Shown here: piece by piece, positions 11,701-23,700 of the stretch
Layout: every line of letters begins with the position of its first letter
Position numbering within the stretch: the first letter of the stretch is position 1
Notes under the pieces: generated by a model
What the model saw: only the letters and a program-made list of their open reading frames with translations
Databases searched by the model: none
What the model was told of the DNA's origin: nothing
Position numbers and translations under genes: made by a program
DNA from: Alligator mississippiensis
Taxonomy: Eukaryota > Chordata > Crocodylia > Alligatoridae
Length of the DNA stretch: 64,000 nt
Direction: 5' to 3'
NCBI RefSeq assembly: GCF_030867095.1
Contig: NC_081824.1
Span: forward strand, 115,452,162 to 115,516,161

Positions 11701-13736
11701 AGCTTTACAGGCTTCAGGCACTGGGAAGTTCCCGAAAAAGAACCTCGAAGGGTCAATTGGAGGGGGGTTTCCCTCCTGCTCAGGGCTCACCACTTCAGCT
11801 TCCTTTATCAAGACCAGCTTCTGTCCAGAGTGGACCACAATATCTTTCAAGGTTGGGTTAACCACTATCACTGTAACCGTGTCTTGGTTGAGCCTTTTTG
11901 TCTCGATCACACCATCAGGGACCCTGAGCGCACCGGGTCTCTCTCCGCCAAGGGTGGGTCTCCACCACCAGCAGCTTATTCTTGTCATCCCTCTCAATCC
12001 AATTGCAAAGCACTTTGGCCCTGTGCAGGGACTAGCTGGGGCTTTGCTCCAGAGACGTGCAGGGTCCCCACAACCTCAGGGTGACCCCACATCTCTCTAT
12101 GCTCCCATTGGTCATATGCCTCTGAGCACAAGGCATGCATCGTTAACTGTTGTTGGTAATCTGGGCCAGCATGTTGTTTACAGCAGAGAGCAAGAACCTG
12201 GAAAAGGCTGGGGTGGTCCCTACAATGAGAGTGGCCGCTTTCATCCACCCCAGATCAGGGCACACTAGAGCAATGGTTGACACTTCTTCCTCCATCCCAG
12301 CTATTTCAGCAGGGAATTTTAGCCTCACATTCACATAACCCCTGTAAGGATATTGTTCCTGGCTTAAGCCACAAAGTCCCAGCCCCGTAAGGGGAAGCAA
12401 AGGCAAGTGTCTCAGATGTTCCTCATAGAAGGATTAAAATAGGATGGTAACCTGGGACCCGCTGTCTAGAATGGCCCAGTATGGGCAACCATTCACCATC
12501 ACGGGGACCTCTGCACAGGGTCCCACTAGCCCCTTTGGCAGTGAATTTACTGTGGGTAATGTGCGGGAGTCTGTCTGGGTCTGGAGTGGAGCCGACTCCA
12601 TTGCTCTGTCCCTTCCCTGTTTCCCGCTGCCCACTACCCTTTTAACCTTTCAAATACCAATCCAGGGTTCTCAGGCTGAGTGCACTCCCGAGCCATGTGC
12701 CCTGGCTCCCCACATCTATAGCAGAACCCTGGGGCCCTAGAGCGGGTATGGGGCCGAGGTCCTCCCGAGGCACAAGGACGGGGCGAGGGTTGACCCCTGG
12801 GGGAGGGGGGTGGTTCTGGACATGGCAGCTGCTAGTGCTGGAGCCACAGGCTCCTCCTCCACTCCCAACAAGGTGTCCTCATGGGGAGCCACAGTTAGCA
12901 CCCGACCCATGGGTCCTCTCCAGGGGGAAACATCCCCTGGGACCCACACAGTCTCTTGGAGTCTGGATATCTCTTCCTCTTCATGAATCTCTTGGAGGAG
13001 GTGACTGAAGTCAGGTGGGATGCTCCTGCTCCCCACTAAGTTGAGGTTCCAGAGTAAATCCAAGCTATACCATGCCCCAATACGAATTTGCCAGAGCCGT
13101 ATCTGATTGGCGTCAGTGACACTAAGTGCTCCTTGGGTCACCAGGCATTGTAGTACCAGCTCTAAGCAAAGGACATACGCTGAAAGAGTCTTGCCCTTGC
13201 ACTGGAAAGTTCCCAGCAATTCATAGTACGCCCCCCCCCCCCCCCCGACTCCCTGTGGGTTGGCCAAAAGCATCCTGAAGGACCTGCATGCATTGCTGGG
13301 TGGTGATAGCAGGGTTCTGGAGTTTAGCAGTCCTCACAACCCAAAAGGCAGGCTCCCTCAGGACCTCCAGCAGATGGCATCACTTATCCTCATCAAGTAT
13401 TTGCCAAGTCAGTAAAATCTCTTGAATATGGGAGAGCCAAGGGTCAAATCCTTCCTCCCCTGCAGGGACTGGAAGGGTTCTGAGAAACTCCAGCATCTCT
13501 TATGGGCCACCTGGTCACTGGAGGAACGTGTCATCTCCCGCAGAATCTGCTGGAAAACCTTCACCCATTCCAGGGTAGCTTCAGTACCAGATGTTTGCCC
13601 CACTCCCTGCTACACAGTCCCATCACTCCCGGAGGGTACGGCAGACTGGTTGGCATTGGACATGTCTCCTGGTAGCTCTCTCTCTACAGGAGTACAGAGC
13701 GCTTGAATAATATTCTAGCACCCACTACACGGGAAT

Positions 13737-13755
13737 CCCAGATGAGCCCCCAAAA
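13737..13755 (-). other. Primer-binding site resembling the 3' end of tRNA-Pro
   Basis: In element orientation TGGGGGCTCATCTGGGAT follows the LTR end after a few bases. It differs at two positions from the classical proline-tRNA primer site TGGGGGCTCGTCCGGGAT. Confidence 0.75.
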
Positions 13756-14884
13756 TGTAACCTGGGTGGTACTCCAAGAGGCACCCCCTCTCCAATTGAA
13801 GGGATCAGAGCAGGTGCACAAGTGCTGTGGGAGGTGTAGGGACTCTCGTCCCCCTATAGAGCAGAGCCAGACCACCAATGGGAACTTAACCATATACCTT
13901 TTAATGAGGGAACAATACTAGGAACATAACAGGCATAAATCAGGGGGGCAACTGGACACTAAAATGCCTCAAGGGGGCAGGATTCAACAAAGGTTAGACA
14001 CTTACAATCCTTGACAAAAGACAAGGTTAACAAGATATAAAACAGCAGAGCAAACAATACTCGTTGGTGGAATGTAAAAAGGCACAAAATACAAAATGTC
14101 AAATGACAAGGAAATATAGGGCCTAGGTACCTGGAGGGGGAGAAAGGGGGAAAACACAATGGCCCCTTTCCACTGCAAGAAGATTTGCTTCTTGTTAGCT
14201 CACTCACTCCAAGTCACCCTGACTGGGACTTGAAGTCAGATCTCCCACGTAGTAGGCAAAAAACACTGCTACACAGCCACCACTGGTACCACTGCTCCAA
14301 ACTACTAGCGGTCTTGACCTTCCTGGAGCCCAAGCCTCACATTGAGCTGCCTGGTCTCTGATTGGAGGAGCTGGAAGCTGAGCTGGGAACCTCTCAGGTT
14401 ACTGCTCAGATCCTTGCTGGAGCAAGGGAGCCTCTCCTGCTGGCTTCAACCTCTCATAGGTGATCTTGGAGCCCAGCAGGAAGCCTCTCCTGAAATCACA
14501 CGCTATGCTGCTGAGGGTCTAACTGCTGGCTGCTGGTCCCGCTCCTTCAGACTCTTCTAGGGCAACTGCTCCTGCCCTGCTGGCTCAGCTCTTTGAAGCT
14601 CCTTCCTCATGGTCCCTCACTGGTCTCCCCCGAGTCAGCTGCGCTGTCTCTTTTATTCACCTCCAGGTGACCCAAGAGGCCAATCAGGGGACATGGAGGG
14701 TGAGTCTCTGGGGCCTGATTAGTGAGGAAAGGGAATCCCAAGTCCTCCAATCATCTTTTACCCCTTCAAAACCCCTGGACCAAATCATTACCAGATTGGT
14801 GAGGAAAGGGAATCCCAAGTCTTCCAATCATCTTTTGCCCTTTCAAAACCCCTGGGCTAGGTCACTGCCAGTTAGCCCGTCACA
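13756..14884 (-). repeat. LTR of the Gypsy element
   Basis: On the plus strand it runs from TGTAACCTGG to CCGTCACA, so in element orientation it is TGTGACGG...GGTTACA with TG/CA ends, about 1.13 kb. Directly inside it lies the primer site. It carries an internal tandem duplication near its outer end. Confidence 0.8.
14715..14868 (-). repeat. Tandem duplication of about 80 bp inside the LTR U3
   Basis: Two head-to-tail copies, each containing GTGAGGAAAGGGAATCCCAA, CCAATCATCTTTT and TTCAAAACCCCTGG with few differences. Duplications in U3 are common in retroelement enhancers; that role is inferred. Confidence 0.85.
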
Positions 14885-16120
14885 ATATAATCTCAGAAAA
14901 TAACAAGGGTGAGCATATGAGCTACAATAAAAGTTGCAGTGTAGCCTTGTGCAGCTGAGAGGATGTGAGAGGAGTCTATACCTAACACTGTTGCACAAGG
15001 ACTCCATCTGCTGTACTGCAGTTAATACATGCTGTTTTGTTTAAGATGGGCTGCCTGATTTGTTGCCTGTGACTCTGGATGCACTTTGTCCCATTATAGA
15101 GGTAAAAATCCCTCTCCAGGAGCTGTGCCAAAGCAGGCCATGAATAACTACATGGTGCAAGGGCATTGACCTGATAATGGAGAAACCAGTCCCCTCCTGT
15201 TCTTCTACATGTGCCCCTGACTGTGCATTTGGTACTGCACAGTTAGTACTTTCTAAAGCAGTGCTAAATGAGAAAGCAGTCCTGTCAGCGCATGGTTATT
15301 TTTAGATGCTATGTTGTCGTTGTGACAAGCTATATAGCATCTTGTGTAGATGCGCCCAGTGAGATCTAAAAGCCTGGCCTCAGAGTCCAAAGACCAAGGA
15401 GCAAGCCCACTCTAGAAGCTATGACTGGGCTGGCTTCAAGGGCTATTTAGAGTCTGTGTTAAGGCTGGGATCCCAAGCAAGAGCTCATCTGTGATGGCCC
15501 TCCTTAACCCAGATAGAAAAGATGCTGCAACAAAGGGCATGCAGGAAGTAGGCCATCAGTGAGATACTGATAGAGCTGCAGTGTCAAGGCAATGAATTAA
15601 GTAGCATCACAGATCAGCAGGAGGAGCTACAGTAGTGGGAACATGGAACACACTGCCAGCAGAAGGAGCAGAAGTGGCAATCACAACGGGACAGTGAATG
15701 GGATGGTGTCTTCTTGTGGGAGGCAGCCACAAAAACTTTTAGGAACCATCAGGTGCAAGCACCAATGATTTCAAGCCCCAAAGCTCATAAGTTTTGTCAC
15801 TTAGATATTTAGCTCACAAGCTAGAACTCTCCAGATGACAGTCTCAGCCCCATACACAGGCCCTGGCTCTATTCCTTCACTTGTCTCAAAGCAGAAGGAG
15901 AAACTACACACTTCCCGAATTGTGCCTCTCACTGTGGTACTCCTAAATAATAAAACAGCAGGTATTGCTTCTTTAGCCCTTCACCTATAGTCCACAGAAC
16001 TTCAGAGGACCTTGACCTGATAAGGAGGAAGCCCACCCCTTCCTGTTCTTCCCCTGTTCATGTCTCAATAGGCACATCTATATGAGACATTTAATGTGGA
16101 GTTGCCTAATTAGCTCTTCA
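14885..16120. other. Intergenic stretch with MITE remnants
   Basis: The end ATCTTGTGTAGATGCGCCCA at about 15338-15358 is a right terminus of the GTCTACAC-type family; its left partner is unclear. A diverged direct repeat (ACCTGATAA...CCTCCTGTTCTTC) occurs at 15170-15215 and 16015-16070. No gene is supported. Confidence 0.4.
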
Positions 16121-18352
16121 GTGGGCGCGTCTGCACAAGACACTAACTGCACAGTAGCTTAATGACACTGTGCAGTAGCCTAACAACATTGCATGTGGCA
16201 AAAATCTTGCTAATATGTATTGCGCATTAGTATCAGGCTACTGCGCAGTTAGCATCACTAAAAAGCTATGTACTGGGGTTATTAAACAGTAGCACTAGTT
16301 AGTGCACATTGATTTAATATTTGGTTATACAAGTACTAAACTTAATGCGCAGTAACTACAGCGCATTAATGAACACATATATGCACCCAGAAAATGTTTC
16401 AGAATCTACATGTGCAAAGCTATTAGGTCAGAGTAAACTAATTTGCTACACCACAGGATGCTGCTTGTATAGACAAGTAGTATCCTGCAGTGAAGTAAAT
16501 TACTTTGCCACAACACGTGTAGACAGAGATGGGAATGACTGGGGCACAACAGTGTTTCAGTTGGGGGTCTGCCTGTGAGTTAGTCCCACACTGGAGCACC
16601 CTTATGCCCAACACAGTGGCAGATTAAGATTTACTGGGGCCCTGGGCAAACAGAAAATTGGAGGGGGCCCCCCAGCCACTTCCATGCCACTTTAGGACAT
16701 GGGGAGGTGTGACTTGGGGGGGGGGGGAAAGGCTTCTGAGTGGCAAAGTGCATGGGGCGACATGCAAGGGCTCCCGGAGCAGAGCACGAGGCACCATGAG
16801 CCCCACTTGAAGCCATGTGCTGCCCCAGGGGCGGGGGCCACAGCTGGTCCCAGGGTGTAACCAGTGCAGGCCATTCCACTCACACAGGTCCCACTGTTGC
16901 TGTCAGTCTGCAGGACTGAGCACATGCAGCAGCAACACAGGGAAGTGCGATAGGAGTGGGATGGGGCACCTGGAAACTGAGTTAGACTGGACCAATGGGG
17001 AAGGGCTTGAACAGTCCCAGAACATGGGGCAGCAGGGGCCAAGCTATGCTGGCTTTGAGGCAGCTCCTGCCCTGATGGTCCTGGGTTGCCACCACTGCAG
17101 GAGGAGATAACCAAGCATGAGCAACTGGTGCCTCTTGAGTTGGGGGGGGGGGGTACACCCACAGAAGCCAACATCAGCATTGGTAGTGGGGACGGGACTG
17201 GCGAGCACCCTCAGAAGCTGATGGAAGCATTGGTGGCAGGGACGGGCTGGTGAGCATCTGCAGAAGCTGCTGGCAGCACAGCAGTGGAGACGGGGCTGGC
17301 GAGAACCCAGAGAAGCCACCCGGCGGGGGGGGGGGGGGGACGGGCATATGCCCCCCTCTACCCCCGCCATGTCGCTCCTACCAGTTGCCTATGGAGCCAA
17401 GCCTGGAGCAACCTCCATGCTGCTCTGCTGCACCTGCCAAAGCTTGCAGGCACCATCAGGCCCTTCCTGCCAGGCTACAGTGCTGGTCTCCTCTCCTCAA
17501 CCCACCCGTGCTGTCCTGCAGGACCTGGGCTTTCCCTGAAGCTGCATGCTCCATCCCCAGTGGGAAGTGGCCTGAGTTGGACATGCTGCTCCCCAGGCCC
17601 AGGGCAGGAGCCACAGCTACCCCCCTCCCACAGGTCTCTGCAGGAGTCAGAGCCCAGGGCTAATCGCACAGGACCCACACAACATCATGGCAGGACATTG
17701 CTAGGGGAATGGACCCACTGCCCACTGGGTGTGTACAGCATGGACTGAGCTCTGGGGGTGGCGTCTTGCCCTGCCATTGCTCACCCCAGCTGCAGCAGTA
17801 CCTGGCCAACATACAGGATTGCGGCCAGACCAGGCCAGGGACCTGGCTGCATTGGTGTCACCCCTCTACCAACAGGTCCCAGCCACAGACCATGCCTGGC
17901 TCCACTCCCTGCCACCAGCAGCTCCAGCTGTTCCTAGGGCTCTGGCATGGTTGTGCCCTGCTCCTCTCCCAGTACCTGGTGGCCATGGCCCACTGTGTCA
18001 CATGTGTGACCTGGTGCAGCCCGGCTGCTGGTTTTGTCTGTGCCTAGCTGCCCCCCTTCTTCCACCCCCCAGCGCCTGCCCTCCAGGCCTCTGAGAGGCC
18101 CTGATTGGCAGGGGTCTCTGGGCCTGGGCTGGCCTGCGAGTTAATCTACCTATGCCCAAATAGCCCCTCTGTAGCATGTTGAGCTAGCTCAGAGCAGCCT
18201 CAGGCTGGCAGGCTGATCCCCTGGGCCCCCTACTAGCTGGGTCTACTCCGACCCAGCTCAAGGTGCAAATGTTCCCAGAACTGCAGCAAACACAATGATG
18301 TGTGTCAGGGTTTATTGCTTTGAATTAATTGCACAGGTACATGCACCCAATG
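16121..18352. mobile_element. MITE-family element, split by a later hAT insertion
   Basis: The left end CAGTGGGCGCGTCTGCACAA belongs to the GTCTACAC-type family. A possible partner (reverse complement CATTGGGTGCATGTACC) ends near 18352. The GC-rich hAT-like element at 16614-18153 lies inside. The outer right boundary is uncertain. Confidence 0.4.
16614..18153. mobile_element. hAT-like non-autonomous element, about 1.5 kb, GC-rich interior
   Basis: The left terminus CAGTGGCAGATTAAG pairs with the right terminus (reverse complement ATAGGTAGATTAA). Flanks GCCCAACA (16606-16613) and GCCCAAAT (18154-18161) look like an imperfect 8-bp target duplication. The interior is G/C-rich with poly-G runs. 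No transposase is recognisable. Confidence 0.6.
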
Positions 18353-18354
18353 AG

Positions 18355-20501
18355 CAATAAGAAGGTCCAGGGGGGGGACAAAACAGGGGGAAGATATATC
18401 ACTACTGCTGTTGCTACTTGTTCCCTACCCCAGGGCCTGTAGATAGTATTTTCCCCCTTGGTTGTACTTGGAAAGTTTTCCTTAGACCTCCTGCTTCTTT
18501 TGAGTGGCCATTTTTCCCTGTTCATTTACTCATATGTGTGTATGCGTGTCTGTGTATTACACTTTGTAGTTAGTGAGTTTTGTTTGTGATGAATAGTTTT
18601 GGCTTTGGATATCATTAGTTTATTTTTCTCTGTTTAACTTTACATTAATCATTTATTGGTTTATTTATTGGTGATTTAGTCTATTCAGCCATTTCCACCT
18701 TGTTATATAGTTTGGCTTGACTGTGAAAACTATTGCTACATCAGTCGAGTGTCTTGTTTACTTACATTCTTGCATCTCCCACTTGTACTGACCAAGTCAA
18801 ACAGAACAGAAAAACCTGACCTTGCCCCAGAGCCTTTTAAGAACTGCAGAAGAGAAACATGGACACACAATTTGCCGAAAGGCATCTCTCAGCCCAATGT
18901 TGCTAACAGGAATGGTTACACAATTTAAAAAGGTGAAATCTACCCATTCTTGCACACAACATTTTCTGCAGGCCAAGGGTATCATGGTAACCAGCAAGCA
19001 AGGCACAAAAAAGGAAATAATCTATCCCTAAAACTCTTTTTTGATCTAAATACCATTCCAGACATAAAGAAAGCATGACAAGAACCTTCCCTGCACCCAA
19101 ATTCATGGGAATTAAAAGAATCACATTTTGGTTTGCTACCCACAAGCACAAGACCTGAAGCCTTTCTTGTGCATTACTCACTAGAATTTTATTAAAGCTA
19201 CTTCCCAGTTTCTTAAAAGGTTGTAGAGTCAAATTTCTGTGAATTTCATCCTTTCAAATAGGATATTTTTCCTGCTAATGCTCTCCATTCTTTTATCTGT
19301 TATGTGACTTGTTCATATACCATGCATTTCCATACAGTAGCAGAGTTAAAATAAGTATTTCCTTTACCTTTACTATGGCTGTCTTGAGATTATCTAGAAT
19401 TAAGATGACTGTATGAAAATCCCAGAAATCCCTGACATCACCCAGGAAATCTGGGAGACAGCTCCCCTCCCCACGCCTTCACCCCCTGCTCCTCTGGCGC
19501 TCTCACATATCATTTGGGGTGAAGATGTGTGCCGGGCAGACCTGTAAGGTGCTCCATACCATTCCACCTACCAGCCAGACTGCACCCAGTGCCCCTGCAT
19601 TTCTCGGACACCTATTATAAATTCTCAACAGGTGGCCAGGACCAGCCTCTGAAATCCCACCTAAACCAGGACATAAGGTCACCCTATGTAGAATGGTTAC
19701 ATTTTAGTGACAATGCATAAGCATAAAACTGTATTTTAGTTTATCTTATGCAATATCTAGTTGCAATATTTAATATTTGCTTAGGTATGTCCATAAAACA
19801 AACAAAAATGGAATCAAGCAGTATTTTATTTAAAAACAAAATGTTCAGAACAATACTGAATTACAATTACACATACCCATATTTGTTCTTACATAACAAA
19901 GTAATCTAATCCAAAAACACCTAGTTTAATAGCACTCCACTATAATTTAAGTACTACATCCCAATCTTGCACACACTTATGCAAATGCTTTCAGTGAATC
20001 TAGTCAGTCTACTAATTCAAACAAGTTAAGCATATACCATAATAAACTGAATTCAGGATGAAAACCTAAAACATAGAACCTAGAACCTCGGCATAGATTA
20101 CTCTTTGAAATCCATGACACAATGACTGCCATTTCGTTAAAAAGGGCATTTCCCACACATTTAAAATGTGCCCATAATATACAATGCATAGGAAAAATAT
20201 GCCTCATGCAGAAAACTCAGCTTTTTTAAATTGCAATTTAATGTAATGGGATAACCTACTAAAAGGCACACTTATTTGAAAGTCATATTAGTATATTTGG
20301 CAATATATTAACATAGTTCTTTTCCAAATCTGTGTTTGTGAAAGATGTTAATACTTGATCTAATAAATTATTTACCTAAACTTTTTTTTTTCTAAAGACT
20401 TGTTTAATATGTACCTAACAAAATCCCAGATATGCTATTATGTACTCCAACTACTACAGAAATTATATGGAGTATTAAGAAATCAGGCTCTAAAGGGAAA
20501 T
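18355..20501. other. Intergenic sequence downstream of vanin B
   Basis: AT-rich with T-rich tracts (18480-18780). Apart from the small DNA-transposon remnant at 19400-19690, nothing is recognisable. The left part of the vanin B 3'UTR may lie at its right edge. Confidence 0.5.
19400..19690. mobile_element. Small DNA-transposon remnant
   Basis: The left end AAGATGACTGTATGAAAATC resembles the reverse complement of the right end (AGGGTGACCTTATGTCC). This TGACC.TATGTCC type of terminus is common among reptilian non-autonomous elements. Family not named. Confidence 0.4.
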
Positions 20502-20507
20502 TTTATT
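20502..20507 (-). promoter_or_regulatory. Candidate poly(A) signal of vanin B
   Basis: AATAAA on the minus strand, about 290 bp beyond the vanin B stop codon. A second AATAAA lies at 19830-19825. Which is used cannot be told from sequence alone. Confidence 0.35.
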
Positions 20508-20795
20508 GCTTGGGCCAATGTCTGCTGAGATAGGGCATGAGCCTTAAGCATCAAATTTTTCAGTTCACCCAAATGGTAGCAGGATCAGGCCTGTCACAAG
20601 CAGAGAGGGGCCATCAGCCAGTGAAGACAATGACTGATGGACACTGACTTATTCAGTGGCATTGAAATGGAATCGTGACAGCAAACCAATGTAGGCAAAC
20701 TACAGTTAGATTTTAGAAAAGGAGAGATAATGATAGTACTTAACATTCATCAGTGTTATGCAAATGTACATTCTAAGAAGGCATCAATAGTGACA

Positions 20796-23700
20796 TTATG
20801 GGGAAGCCTGTTGTGGGTGTGGTGGGTCTCTCTCATACCACCTCCCAAAGAGTGCCACTGTCAAGACTGGCTTGGATGTCCCATTCTGGCTTACCAGACG
20901 TCCATCACTTAATTTCTAGTTAGAGAAAGAAGAAAGGTAAACAAGACTATTAACATTCCAGTAATACTGAATTGTGAAAGGCAACAACAAATTATTAATG
21001 TATTTCAGCTGAATTGCCTTCTTGGAAAAAGGCACACCTGCTGTAAAGAATAAAAAGGAAGCCACAGCAACAGCCATCTCTCAGTTGATCCAATTACTAA
21101 AGTAGAGGGTGTTTAATACACCCAAAATGTCTAATTAAAAGAAAATTGTATAGTACTGGCCCGCATTCTCTGAGAATAGGGACACAGGACACATATGAAA
21201 TCAGATTTAAACAGTTTGAGGACATCCTCTTACCTGAAACTCTCCTGGTGCCAGTTGAACCCCACTGAGCAAGACTTCTGGAAAGACATAACTAGTGCCA
21301 AACGTGCCACTGAGGGAGAACGCCTCAAACCTGGTCTGAGCAGTAGCCACTGGCTGTCCACAAGTTTTTAAATCTGTACTCTTACACTTCAGCAGTGTGC
21401 ATATCTGTGAAGAAGACAGGGGTATATTCTAGGGAATTTACAGTAATTGAGAACTAGCCTTGAAAGCAATCAGAAAAATCTTCCATTGCAAAGCTTTTGG
21501 GAAAAGTACAGACACACTTAATTAAGCCAGTTATAGATTCTCTGAAGCTTTGCAATACAATAGAATTCTACACCCAGTACCACAATGTTACATACACACT
21601 TCATAACCCTTCATATACACAAGTGTTCATCTGCTATTGGAATGGTTTGTGGCCTGCAGCTCTGTTTTAGTTTCCCAGAAACACAAGGATATTTGTTTGC
21701 CTTACAGGTAATATTGCAAGGAGCCATTTAAGTTTACACAGCACCAAGCAAATGGCAAGGACTAACTTGATTACATCCATGCTTTAGATTCTTTATTTTG
21801 ATACTGTTATCACAAATAAATGATCCTGTGATCTTCATCATGAGCTTTATCTCAGATGGTGCTAGTATTTATCGTCAAAACCAGCTCTTCCACATTACTC
21901 AGTCTACATGCTAAGTCAACAAGCTCTAGATTCATTCATTCATCATACAGGCTCAGGGTAAAAGCCAAACTGTAGTTCTACTAAAGCTAAACTGTGTTCT
22001 AGAAGAGCAGCATGTGTTGCTTTTTACAAACACAAACTTCTCTGAACCCAAAGGATAGGGACAAACTCAAGACATTTGGGGGAAGTGCTTTAACTCACGG
22101 CACTTTATACAAAGTGCCCTGAGTTAGAGCTTCCTTCACCCAACAGATGTTGGGTTGTGGGGCCTGGATCCTGCCTTCACTGGTCCTGGCCAGCAAGCAG
22201 GGGTGATCCGGCAGCCTCCCAGGGGGCTGCCAGACCACCACTCCTCCCAGCCCTGCCCCTCCCAGCTCCAGCCACGACAAAGCCAAGCTGGCAGCTGTGT
22301 ACTGCCCCTTTCAAGAGGCTCAGGCAGGACCAGGGGAAGAGGGTCTCCCTTTCCCATCCCTGTGCTGAGCCTCTTGACAGCAGCAGCATGCAGCTGCCAT
22401 TTGGGCTTTGCCATAGTTAGAGCTTGGGGCAGGCGGTAGAGCACAGCCCCCTTACCTCGCAGGCCTGGCCTGGCTCCCCACAATACCTCAGCTGGGTAGC
22501 TGGGATGGGTGACTGTGAGGTTCTACCTTCCCCTTCTCCACCCACTGCACAGAGAGGATACTTTCTCCTCCTGTGCATGCAAAAAATGAACCCTCAAGGA
22601 AACCTGAACAGAAGTTCCCTAATGCACTCTGCTCTAGAATGCCTTCAGCAAGTAGCTGATTTAGTGAGGGTTATTTTTTCATGCAATTGGCCATTTTAAA
22701 AGTGCCCTACAGCTGTGAACGTATGTTATGTCACAGCTGTAGAGCACTTTCAGAGGCCAGATTGAGCAAAAAATGTAAACTTACATAAGCACCCTTAGTG
22801 CTTGGGGTGTCAAAGACATTGCAGACCTCAGATGACTTCAAAACTGTAGGAAGAACTGAGAAACAAGATCCTAAAGTCTGTTAAGACTTCTTAAGAAAGT
22901 AAGTTCTTATTTTTCAAACACTGCTTTTAGGAAAGCACTTTGATGATGTTCCTACATACCCCCTGGAATAGGTGTGAAGAAGCTGTATATGAAGAAGGAA
23001 TGCTGCAGCCCTCCATCCCAAAAATAAGTAGTAAAAAGATTTACCTGCAAATAATATTCTCCTTCAACAATGTGGAGCCCATCAAATGCACCTAGCACAT
23101 AAGCTTCATCCTCTCGCTTCTCCGCCATTCGGTAGCTCAAATGGCAGCAAAGGTTCTTCTGGCAAATGGTATGATTTCCTTCAATCTTGGTAAGCTCCAT
23201 GAAGGTAAACAGATCATAGTAAACGACTCCAGTGAAGTCTTGGTCACTTGGTGAGAAGTGTTTTATGCTTGTGGCATATGAGCTCCAATTGACAGCAGGA
23301 GGGTAGGTGGGAGACAGATGAGGCCGTGAGTTCAGTTGTGCAATAAGGAGATGACCATTCTCTGTTTCTGTATTGTAATGGTATGCTATGGGTCCATTTG
23401 GTTCATATATACCACTCCCTGTGAATGCCATGTAGGAGAAAACAATCAATTGTTCTATACTTTTGATTGCATCTTTAGCAGCAAGATATATTCTGACAAT
23501 ATTAAACTAAACTACATGGGAATAAAAATAAAAGTAGCACCTTTATAAACAATAAACTCAATCCACTAGTCATTACAATCAATAAAAACTGAACCAAACT
23601 CAAAAATAGTTTTGTGACACTAAATTGGTGCTAGCTACATTCTGATGCTGATATTAATAAAATAGCCACACATTAAATACCACAAAATATACCATCCTCC

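Larger units (their letters stand above)
8740..14884 (-). mobile_element. Ty3/Gypsy LTR retrotransposon, broken fossil
   Basis: Reading leftwards: LTR (13756-14884), tRNA-Pro-like primer site, gag region (about 12.65-13.7 kb) ending in a CCHC zinc knuckle near 12665-12730, protease with an LDSG core (about 12.45-12.55 kb), reverse transcriptase with YLDD (10754-11643), RNase H (10296-10661) and integrase with zinc-binding and core regions (about 8.8-9.7 kb). The order RT-RNase H-integrase is that of Ty3/Gypsy. Only one LTR is recognisable, and the element is broken with several breaks. It is of moderate age: protein domains are still easily read. It lies between the two vanin genes. Confidence 0.92.

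Noticed and set aside
11389-12084. 231-residue plus-strand open frame
   Set aside because: It is antisense to the reverse-transcriptase and protease region of the minus-strand Gypsy element.
16692-18094. Several 110-160 residue open frames on both strands
   Set aside because: Composition artefacts of the GC-rich interior of the hAT-like element; no domains.
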